Shown: piece by piece, positions 1 through 8,993 of the stretch
Layout of the letters: each line of letters begins with the position of its first letter
Position numbering within the stretch: position 1 is the stretch's first letter
NCBI GenBank assembly: GCA_027575765.1
Contig: JANBPT010000259.1
Span: 1-50,015 of the forward strand
DNA: 50,015 bases
DNA from: Tieghemiomyces parasiticus
Lineage: Eukaryota > Kickxellomycota > Dimargaritomycetes > Dimargaritales > Dimargaritaceae
Reading direction: 5' to 3'
Notes under the pieces: model-generated
What the model was told of the DNA's origin: nothing
Databases searched by the model: none
Seen by the model: the letters and a program-made list of their open reading frames with translations, nothing else
Translations under genes and position numbers: made by a program

Positions 1-1803
1 CGGTTGACACCCTTGACCTCGTTGATGATACGGCTGCTGATACGTTTCAGGACATCGTAGGGCATGGGGAACCAGTCAGCAGTCATAAAGTCGGTGGACT
101 CGACGGCACGGAGGGCGATGACCTGTTCGTAGGTGCGCTTATCACCCATGACCCCCACGGAACGGATGGGGAGGAGCGCGGCGTAGGCCTGGGAGATCTG
201 GCGGTACAGACCGGCCTTCTTGATCTCCTCAATGTAAATATGGTCGGCCAGGCGGGCGATCTCGACCTGCGGGCGGGTGACCTCGCCCAAGCAGCGGATG
301 GCGATGCCTGGGCCGGGGAACGGGTGGCGCCAGACGAGGTCATCGTCAATGTTGAGCAGCTTACCCAGTGAACGCACCTCGTCCTTGAACAGCTCGCGCA
401 GGGGCTCGATGAGCTTGAGGCGCATATCCTCCAGGAGACCGCCCACGTTGTGGTGGGACTTGATGGTGGCCGAGGGTCCCTTGAACGAGATGGACTCAAT
501 CACGTCCGGGTACAGGGTACCCTGCAGGAGGTAGTCAATTTTACCCAGACCGGCGGCCTCGGTACGCTGGTCAATCTTAAGGGCCTCGGCCTCGAACACC
601 TCAATGAAGGTGTTGCCGATAATCTTGCGCTTGCGTTCCGGGTCGGTGACGCCCGCCAGGCGGTCCAAAAACAGGTCGCTGGCGTCAACCACATCCAAGT
701 TGATACCCAGCCGGTCGCGCAGGATGGCCTTGACGGTCTGGCACTCGTTCAGACGCATCACGCCGTTGTCAACCAGGATGGCGTGGAACCGATCACCGAT
801 GGCCTCCTTCATCAGCTTGGCTGCCACCGTGCTGTCCACACCGCCGCTGACGGCGCCTACCACCTGCCCCTTAGGGCCCACCACCGTACGAATCCGTTCA
901 ATCTCCTTCTCAATGAAGGACGCCATGGTCCAGTTGGTCTCGCATTGGCAGATTTTGACCACGAAGTTCTGGAGTACACGCTGGCCGTCCATGCTATGGG
1001 TGACCTCCGGGTGGAACTGGATCCCGAAGATACGGTCCGTATCGTGACCGATGGCTGCGTAGGCCGAGGTCGAGGTCTCGCCAATGACGCGGAAACCTTC
1101 CGGGGCGCTGTCTAGGTGGTCGCCATGGCTCATCCACACCTCGCTAGTTTCAGGCAGACCTTCGAAAAGATGGTCGACGAACGGGTGCTCCGCGTGACTA
1201 ATGATCTTAAGCTTCGCAGGGCCGTACTCGCGGCGCTCACAGATACCGATCTTACCGCCCTTGTTGCGAGAGATTTCCTGCAGACCGTAGCAAATGCCCA
1301 GCACGGGCACACCCAGATCAAACACCCGCGGATCGACGTGCGGGGCACCGTCGTCGAAGATGGAGTAGGGACTGCCCGAGAGGATCACACCTGGAGTTGA
1401 AGGGAGAAGGGGGGGATGGAGGTACAGAAGCAAGAAATTATGGTTGCGTCAATTAGTCATGGAAAACGTTAGGCAGCGGAGGGGGCTACAGCGGTTCAAT
1501 CGTACTGGTCGCGGTGGCCAGAGTAGAAACTGACAACTGTATAAATTTCCAGCACTGCCTAGTTCCGGGATTTGATGGTTGTACAACTCACAGCGTGTGG
1601 TCGCTGGATACAACAGGTCGAGCTCCCTTGGACTTACCCTTAGGACTGAAGTGGAGCTCATCGATCTTCTGGGTACAGGGTAGGAGCTCGCAATACACGC
1701 CAGCCTCACGCACGCGGCGGGTGATGAGATGGGAGTACTGGGACCCAAAGTCCAGGATCAGGATGGTGTCATAAAGCGAATGGACCTCGGTGGCGCCTTG
1801 CAT
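1..1803 (-). CDS. GUA1: GMP synthase (glutamine-hydrolysing), two exons, 3' end outside window
   Basis: Amidates XMP to GMP using ATP and glutamine in the cytosol, the last step of de novo GMP synthesis. Exon 1 (1803-1638) begins at ATG and encodes the start of the class I glutamine amidotransferase domain ([12 protein letters not shown]). The donor is GTAAGT, the intron spans 1637-1391, and exon 2 (1390-1) resumes in phase to give [12 protein letters not shown]. Visible motifs are the nucleophile GICYGLQ (Cys about 89), FHPEV, the ATP pyrophosphatase loop SGGVDS (about residue 235), and [11 protein letters not shown]. The reading frame is open to the window edge, where it reads INEVKGVNR. 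By comparison with the family only about 15-20 C-terminal residues are missing. The usual SGGP near the N-terminus reads SGSP here. A TATA-like string on this strand lies near 2061-2075. Identification is from motif order and near full-length similarity and is secure. Confidence 0.95.
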
Positions 1804-3300
1804 GGTGAATGGAGTTGGTGGTGGTAGGTATGGTCAGGCAAGGTGGCGAGAGGAAAGCCCTTATTGGAAAGAGCAGGTAGTCGTTGTGGGGTTGGGATGC
1901 TAGGAAAAACACCAAAACCCTTCGAATATTGAGTAACGAGGTGGCTTGAGGATGAGCAGGCCTGGCATCGGAGAGTCGCCGTGACTGGCTTGAGCCTCAT
2001 AGACGAGGTGGGAGGGAGGAGGAGGAGCGGCGGTGTCTGGCAGCGTGGCCTAGCGGCAGGAAAAAAAATATACCCGGGCCAAAGTAACCACTGTAGGTGC
2101 GAAAAAAAAAAGAATTTACACTTATCTCCCCCTCGATTGTGACGAATTAGCCCACTCGGTTATCGGATGTGGCCTATCGACCTTAGGACCCCTCGGCTAC
2201 GTTGCTGATTGGACAGCGTTAGCGTCGGGGTGTGGACCACCTCTATCAGACCCGAAACCTCCCGAGAATAAAGTATGTGTACAATATGATGCACTAACGT
2301 CAAGAAAATAAACAACATCAAAGCAAACTACTGTGACCCTGGGGAAATCACGCACAATGGGTGCTGCATTTGAAGTTGGAGATACCTAATTTTGCCACCA
2401 CCGACATAAAAAAAAGGTTTACTGTGCCAGATTCAATGCGTCCTTCGGTACAGCTCACTCCGAGCATTAAACCGTTCTTCACGGCATAGTCTATGTGTTT
2501 GCCTTTCCAATATCTTAGATTCGATCTTCAACGTAAACGCGCCAAGCGTATTGTGGCTGGCCCCAGTATACACGGTTAGCCTCATGGTTTAAAAGCTAAA
2601 TGTATCCGCTCTGACCGGTAAGCTCTTTTCCGGGCCCCCAACACATTCCCCCCCGCATCGTAAACCCCGCTCTGCGCTAGCACCTGGTATTGAATACCTC
2701 TACCCACTATGGGATCATTTGTAGTCTCTCTGACGACTAGCTCCACCACCAAAAGCCTTTCCAGGATCTTTCTCTTGATATATTTGGCCGAAACCAGTAC
2801 CGTAGGTAATAACCCTAGGGGAGCGAAAAATGCACTAATGGAAAGGGTCAAACGAAATCGTAACTAACTAAAAGAGCTTACCTCCGAAAACGGTGAATAC
2901 GGGTCGATATTGTGGGTAGAGCTAGAGCGGTTGATTTATTGAGGGGAGACCGGGTAAGTCTTGTATACTAAACGGTGGTCGGTAGCGTAGTACTTGGTTG
3001 ACAGTTGGGCAAGGAGAAGGAGCCTGGGTCGACAGTGAAGGGCAGGGGCAGGCACCTAGCGATGTGGAGAACGACCGTGGCGAAGTTGTCGGATCAGTAA
3101 ATAATATAGAAGGAATGGGCCCTAAACGGATAAGAAGTGGAAGAGAGAACCTGTCAAGATGGCCGATGCCAAACTGATCGGAAAGGTAAGTTAACTATTG
3201 TAATGGAAGAGTAAGGAAGTGGAAGACAAGGAATAGCAAATGGTGGAAGAATAAGCCAGAGTGGAAAGCATACCATAACATGCGGTGCCCCTCAACGGGG

Positions 3301-3450
3301 TTTGGCACCCACTGGACAAGTAGACAGGCGAGGGGGGGGGGTTATTGGAGAAGTGGAAGGCTGCCCGGAGATGGCGAGTGCTATTCACTGTCAAGCAATA
3401 TAAGAGAGCAGGCGACAAAGCGGAGAAGGATCAACCGAGGGTCAAGGCCT
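3301..3450 (+). repeat. Dispersed repeat, copy C (partial, diverged)
   Basis: This copy shares GGCACCCACTGGACAAGTAGAC, then the CACTGTCAAGCA core and a GGCGACAA-rGCGGAG tract, in the same order as copies at 41944-42177 (+) and 32898-33152 (-). It is the most diverged of the three and carries an extra G-run. No coding capacity is visible, and its nature (old transposon fragment, solo LTR or duplicated promoter) is unresolved. The 3' limit is approximate. Confidence 0.6.
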
Positions 3451-5467
3451 CTGGTTGATACTTTTGCTTGGGCCGGCGTCTCCCCGGAGGAGCATGGAAG
3501 GCGGGCAGTTGGGTGGTGGCGCCTCGTTCTCGGTGGGTTTGCTTTCGGTATGATGGGTAGGGGGGGCGGTATTTTGTGAAGGCAAGGATTACGTGGATTA
3601 TGGGCACCACGCAACCCCTCTTCATTTGGAGCCGTCACATTCATACGATACCAACCAACAACCTTTTACTAAACTTCATTGCAACTTCATTAGAGCCATC
3701 CTGCCCTGTTTACAGATACCATAGTAGCATACACTTGGCATGAGTAGGGGTAGAGGGTAATGAGAGAGGGGTACCTGCGAGCAGCGGCCATAGGTGCCGT
3801 GTAGAAACCACGATGGGGAAGGACGGGGTAAGGGATGCCCTCTAGGCAACTCCCTTGGCACTCTCTCCCAATACCAGCCCGTCTGGTGGGCAGCTAGATT
3901 GAATTGCGTCGCGGCTCACAGGTGCCAAAATCCGGCTGCTCAACAGGTGAACTCCTACACAATCGTATGGCATCCCCAGGGCCCAAACCTCGTCGGCTGC
4001 CCTGTTTTGTAGACAAGCCCCGTTGCTCTTAATTAGGAGTGGGGGGTGCGTTTTGGGTACCAGTGATGACGCTACTCGTCAGCGGTGAAGGGCAAGGGCG
4101 TCTTCTCTAACTTCAGTGACGAAGGAGCACGTAGACTTAATCACGTTGGAGAATTCCCTGCAATGCATCATCACCGTTATCACCTGTGTCTCCTTTTCCG
4201 CTGTTCACCCTCTCTTCTTTGTTCGTTTACCGCACCTCCCGTGATTTACCTGGTGGTCATTATATTCTACAATGGCCTTTATGAATCTCAAACTGGAGCC
4301 TACATAGCGACCTCCCCTCCATTTGCACGGAGAGAGGGAGAGGCGAAGAGGCGGTCGGTGGTGCGCAGCCAATGTATTATCTAAAACCGATGGTTTGGCT
4401 TAGCGGATTCTCCGAGGGAAGGAGGGTCGGGAATGAGACAGCCTACATGTTGATTGTCATCGTTATTGACTGGATAATCTTTTAACAGAGAGACTTAGTT
4501 TATATTTTTTATATTGGTTGGTGTGGTTATCACGGGGTATATAGGATGGTATGTTAGTATGCCAGCGAATGTGATGTGGTATCTACGGCGGGGGGTGGCT
4601 GGGGGTAAATTGGCGAGGAGAGGGGAAAGGTTGAGTCGGTGACGATTCTGGGTCCAAAGGTCAAAGAGCTGCCGCGGTCTTTGTGATCGCCACACTTGAC
4701 GTCGGAGGGCTGTGCCCTGATCGCGTCCGCCCTCCCCCAGCCCCTTCCTCCATCCCATCACCTGTCAGCGGGTGTGCCATAGGGCACGGTTCGGTTTTCT
4801 GGCCTATGTAGCGCAGTAATACGCTGTCCATGATGACTATAACATTGATGTTCTCGTCCCGGATGTATAATGACCGATAAAGCCACGCGTCGGATACGCT
4901 TAGAGTGACGGACTGAGGGGACATGTACGTGGCCGGTTACATAAGGGTCGGACCTTGTAGCGAATGCAATAGTGGCGTAGAAGGGGCGGGAGACAATGGA
5001 TGGAAACCACCCTATACTTTTTCACGCCATATCAAACCAACAAAGGCTTTCGCATCTCGACCGGTCTTCTTCCCGCCTCCTAGCGTATCTGCTCTGTCCC
5101 CAACCGAACGGTACGATGCGAGCCACCACTCAAAATCGTGTGCGTTCATGTAAAGAGAGGGAGGAGGAGTCAGTCCTTTGTCGGATGATGTACATCAATG
5201 CCCGGTCTCCATAGAACTGAGTACCTGGGCCTGAACAATCATGACAGTCACTTTTGACGATTACAACCAAGACCTCGAGACCATCACTTTTGTGGTCTCC
5301 TACGACGGCGCTGTGGGGTCAAGCGTTAGGGTATTGCTCGTAGCTTCTCCTCCCAAGCTATGGCCTTGCCCGACTCGACGGGGTCAGCCCTATCCGGCAT
5401 TTTCCCTCGCGGCCTGGTACTTCACCGACTGCCACGCTGTCGCCCGAGAGCCTGGCCGGACGACGAG

Positions 5468-5475
5468 TATATAAG
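5468..5475 (+). promoter_or_regulatory. TATA box of the small secreted-protein gene
   Basis: A TATATAAG string lies about 200 nt before the ATG at 5677, followed by a C/T-rich leader. This is a typical fungal TATA promoter layout and supports the downstream start. Confidence 0.5.
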
Positions 5476-5676
5476 GCTGACTGCCCTCGCCTCTTACTTG
5501 ACTATCATCACCACCCATCTCCCAGTCTTGCATCACACCGCTTCCTCTTCACACCCAGCCAACTTCACCCCCATATCCCCTGCAGTGTCACTATCCACAC
5601 GCCTCGCCAAGGACCCATTCTGCCTGTCACCCTTAGCTTCCGCAAGCTACCGCCCTTCCCCGCCACCCACGTCACC

Positions 5677-5991
5677 ATGCGTTTCAGCCTTTCGTTCGTC
5701 TTCGCCCTGGCTCTGGCTACCGGTCCGCTAGCTACGCTCGCCCTGCCCGCTAAGAATGACCCACCGGCCGTTATGAGGCACTTGAATCCCAGCAAAACGG
5801 TTCAGCAAAGAAAGGCGGACTTGTCTGCAGCCAGTGCCAGTAAATCTATCAAAGGAGCTGGCAACAAGAGTCCTGGAAAATTGAATACCTCTGCCCAAAA
5901 GAAGGACACCGCAAAACGGGCAGGCAGTAAGACCACCCTCACTACTACCCAAAAGACCGAGGTAATGCCAGGGACCTATCCGGAGCACTAG
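5677..5991 (+). CDS. Small secreted basic protein, unknown function
   Basis: A 104-residue protein starting at ATG with a clear signal peptide: a short basic start, a hydrophobic core rich in Leu, Ala and Phe, and a likely cleavage near TLALPAK around residue 22-24. The mature part is lysine-, serine- and threonine-rich, has no cysteine, no recognisable domain, and is predicted disordered. An upstream TATA box (5468) and a downstream AATAAA (about 6079) bracket it as an expressed unit. A GAG|GTAATG near the C-terminus could be a splice donor, so the last residues are uncertain. No function is assigned; a secreted peptide or cell-wall protein is possible. The organism's other secreted gene in this window (33875-34243) is unrelated in sequence. 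Confidence 0.65.
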   Translation: MRFSLSFVFALALATGPLATLALPAKNDPPAVMRHLNPSKTVQQRKADLSAASASKSIKGAGNKSPGKLNTSAQKKDTAKRAGSKTTLTTTQKTEVMPGTYPEH

Positions 5992-6782
5992 AGCCGCTCT
6001 GGTTCCACTCGGAAGTAACCTTTTGGCTTTGAAGATCGGAACTGGAGGTTTCACAACTTAGTGTCAATTCAAGTCATCAATAAAAAGTTCAAACAACCTC
6101 ATACTACACAAAAATCATTTTCAATCTGGCATCTACTTTTGTGAGTTCTTCTCCGAAGGCTCAACCAAGCTATACGCTAGGCCGGGCTCTGGGGCTCCTA
6201 AGCTTGGATTTTGAGAGAGTTTCCTATTACTTAGCTGACTCAGCATACAATACAAACGGTGCATCTGCACCACCTCCACGGCACAATGACTGGTGCCTGA
6301 GGTTGGCAAGTGGCTTGTCGACGGTTGATACTAGGCGCGCCAACGATCACGGAACAACGTCTGCCGCGTAGCCACCAACCTTGGCGACTACCTTCAGGTA
6401 AATGGCGTATTAACCAAACAAATCTGATCTGTGCTAGCCAACCATATCGAGGCTGAATGGCCCAGCCCTCCCTCTCCCTGCCCATCTGTGCCAGAAGGTT
6501 CGACCGCAGCACTGTTATTGGGAATATCAATTACGTCCACACAATATCCCTCCCCTCCCATATTCCAGCGGTGCACCTCAGCTCCCACCAGGACCCTTCC
6601 TTCAGGTCAAGCCTATACTCCATTTATCCTCCTAGGGAATGCTCGCCCTACTGCTTGTTTCTCCCTCTTAACCAACGAATGCCTCGAGACTCGCATTCCC
6701 TAACCTTGGTTGGCCGGCACTCTCGAGCTATTCACCTCCCCCTCCTCTTTTTTTATTTATTATTATTCATACGTTTCCCGCC
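5992..6782. other. Intergenic: 3' region of secreted gene and promoter of next gene
   Basis: Contains the AATAAA-type polyadenylation signal near 6079. The sequence then becomes C/T-rich and ends in a T-rich tract (about 6747-6770) just before the next ATG. No gene seen. Confidence 0.5.
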
Positions 6783-8603
6783 ATGCCCGACGACCAGAAC
6801 GATGTCTCGCCCCTTTCATTCATGCGCCGCTTCCTCCGCGCGGAATCGTCTCACTTCGAGGCCTCGAATTCCTCACCCGACCCAAGCGATGTGACGACAA
6901 GTGACCGCCCGGTATCTAGCAACCAAGACCAAGGTCACGTGTCGCCAACCACGGCACCCGGGACCAATTCCCTAGATACGCTCTTCACCGCCCTGTTCAA
7001 CCGGGCGGTGCATACCGTACTTGACGGCCGCCATCAAGAACCACCATCCCGCCACGAGGGTACGCCGCCAGAATCGCCGTCACCGCCGACCGCCTTGGAC
7101 CCGCACGACCTGTTTGATGCGTTCTTAGGCGAGGACGCCGTGCACGACATTGAACAGTATGCGTTTACCCTCGGTAGCGACCTTCTACGCTCCATCCTGA
7201 CCTCCTTGCCACCTGATTTTGCCGCCGCGGGACGGCCACTTGAGTCTGGTGCCACTCAGTCCGGTACTGTACCACCGACGGTGGGCGGCGACCAGGCACG
7301 TGCCGGTCTGGGCGGGTCCCATGCCCTCCGGGATGTGATACTCAAGCGGCCGACTTTATCACCAGGCGCTAGCGGGGCTTTACCAGTCCCTACGAACCAG
7401 CAACCCACCCACGGCGGTGGTGACGGTGGGGGTGATGATAGCCGCTGGTGGGGTGACGGTATATTTGGCTCGTCCGCCTTCTCCTCGTTCAGTCGGTCTA
7501 CGCGTACGGTTCAGAACCCCGACGGGACAATTGAGATGACCACCACTACTCGGGGGCCCGACGGTGTAACCCGTACCGAAACGGTGACTACCGATGCCGA
7601 AGGACGCGTTCTTCTTCACCAAGCGTCGTCACCGGCGGCGCTACGCGATGACCATCAAGGCGATGGACCAAGGACGGACATACCCGGTCCGCTCCAATTT
7701 CCTTGGCACGACTATGGTACTGACAATGTGTCGGGCCAGCTTTTCCCCATTGTCCGTGTACGTCCCAACGAACCCAACGCCCCGAAGGCTCCCTTTTCCC
7801 GCTCGGACGGTGGCGGTGGCAGCGGCGGCACGCCCGTGGACAAGTCGGCTATCTTAAAACCCAGAACCGGTCAGACTGGTCGATCCTTAGCGGACGACGG
7901 GGATCATCAATCATCTCACGAGCAGCAGCAGCAGCAACAACAGCTATTGCCAGCACTACCACCGGCTCTCCCCGTCGCAACCGGTAGTCGCCCTGACGAT
8001 TCTGCCGTGCCACTCGGCTTTACCCTAGGCTCACTCCTATTCGGTGGCGACCCTTTCTTTGGCTCGGATTTTCTACGCCAACTGGTCTTCCCGGAAGATG
8101 AGGCCCTACCGAACGTGGACGGCCCTGATAAGAACCATACCGAAATGAACCGCAAAGGAAAATGGAAGGCCTTCATGGTAGAAGAAGACCCCTTTGGCCT
8201 GTGGCGGCAGCGTTGGGCGACTTCCCAACCACCACCGCAAGAGCGACAGAGTAGCGGAGAGCAACCACTTGCCTCTGCCGCACCGCAAGTTAAACCGTCA
8301 GGAGGAGGGCTCACCGTCACCTCGATTCGCACCACGCGTCACCCGGACGGAACGGTCGAGTACGTGCGGCGGGTGCGTAACCCCGATGGGTCCGAGGAGA
8401 TCACATCATCATCATCATCGACACCATCCAGTGGCAACCATCACCCCACCGACGGCTCGGACACGACCCACGAGGGAAGCATTCCTCAAACCATGCGCAG
8501 CCGGCCTTCGGAATCCCCGAACAAGGCCCATGATGGAAATGGTGGAGTAGCAACTGAGTCGCCGGTCGGTTATGTCAGGCGGCTCTTTAGTAGTTGGTGG
8601 TAA
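6783..8603 (+). CDS. Low-complexity protein with two NPDG repeat blocks, unknown function
   Basis: A 606-residue single-exon frame beginning at ATG after a T-rich tract. It is largely disordered: Pro-, Ser-, Gly- and Asp-rich, with a polyglutamine run (about residue 379-387) and a polyserine run (about 540-545). Two blocks stand out. The first, at about 235-275, reads RTVQNPDGTIE followed by GPDGVTRTETVTT. The second, at about 512-545, reads RTTRHPDGTVE followed by RNPDGSEE. Each block is a pair of xPDG turns with Thr/Arg-rich strands, so the protein has an internal duplication. Aromatic-rich segments with FGSDFLRQL (about 420-430) and WWGDGIFGSSAF (about 222-232) may be short folded motifs. 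No signal peptide or membrane segment is seen. I do not recognise the family; the sustained open frame with strong amino-acid bias supports a real gene. Confidence 0.75.
   Translation: MPDDQNDVSPLSFMRRFLRAESSHFEASNSSPDPSDVTTSDRPVSSNQDQGHVSPTTAPGTNSLDTLFTALFNRAVHTVLDGRHQEPPSRHEGTPPESPSPPTALDPHDLFDAFLGEDAVHDIEQYAFTLGSDLLRSILTSLPPDFAAAGRPLESGATQSGTVPPTVGGDQARAGLGGSHALRDVILKRPTLSPGASGALPVPTNQQPTHGGGDGGGDDSRWWGDGIFGSSAFSSFSRSTRTVQNPDGTIEMTTTTRGPDGVTRTETVTTDAEGRVLLHQASSPAALRDDHQGDGPRTDIPGPLQFPWHDYGTDNVSGQLFPIVRVRPNEPNAPKAPFSRSDGGGGSGGTPVDKSAILKPRTGQTGRSLADDGDHQSSHEQQQQQQQLLPALPPALPVATGSRPDDSAVPLGFTLGSLLFGGDPFFGSDFLRQLVFPEDEALPNVDGPDKNHTEMNRKGKWKAFMVEEDPFGLWRQRWATSQPPPQERQSSGEQPLASAAPQVKPSGGGLTVTSIRTTRHPDGTVEYVRRVRNPDGSEEITSSSSSTPSSGNHHPTDGSDTTHEGSIPQTMRSRPSESPNKAHDGNGGVATESPVGYVRRLFSSWW
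7921..7947 (+). repeat. CAG/CAA repeat encoding polyglutamine
   Basis: An interrupted CAG run, with CAA codons near its 3' end, encodes a Q stretch inside the 606-residue protein. Such tracts are prone to length change. Confidence 0.85.
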
Positions 8604-8993
8604 ATTAAAATGTGACGATCCTCCTTCTTCTCCCTCTCTTTTTCTCTCCATTCACTGTATACAAATATATAGATAAACAAATACCCCTACCATAATTGTT
8701 TACCAACTTGATTCAGTGTGTGAATTGATATCGTGCACACATCTTGATCCTCAACCAGTGAACCCAGGCGTTTTATAATGAAGTAACGATGAAATGAAGT
8801 GGGGGGGGAGGAGTATGAACTGAAGGAAATATAAAGATGACCGTCAACAGCGGAAAGTCGTGATGGGGGGGGGGAGAGAGCTAGGTAAACCTCACACTTT
8901 GGATGCGAACCGCAAAAAAAAAAAGCTCCGTCACCGCCATCCCTCTCCCCTCACCCATCCCACATATCTGCAAAACGCATAGAACATTACACC
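8604..8993. other. Convergent 3' intergenic region
   Basis: Lies between the stop codons of two converging genes. AT-rich near 8660-8700 with poly(A)-signal-like sequence, then G-runs (8800-8880) and an A-run near 8914. No gene seen. Confidence 0.5.

Larger units (their letters stand above)
1804..5676. other. Gene-poor intergenic region
   Basis: I see no convincing gene in this stretch. Open frames are short, lack family motifs and mostly lie opposite each other. It holds the upstream region of the GMP synthase gene (1804 to about 2100), one copy of a dispersed repeat (3301-3450) with a small hairpin (3430-3459), G-runs near 3333, and the TATA-bearing promoter of the downstream secreted-protein gene (from about 5468). 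Confidence 0.6.

Noticed and set aside
450..1115. Long plus-strand frame opposite GMP synthase
   Set aside because: Antisense shadow of a strongly conserved coding exon; its translation has no independent family match.
2582..2851. 89-codon minus-strand frame
   Set aside because: Unrecognised, isolated, and without supporting promoter or splice context; repeat copy C lies a few hundred bases away.
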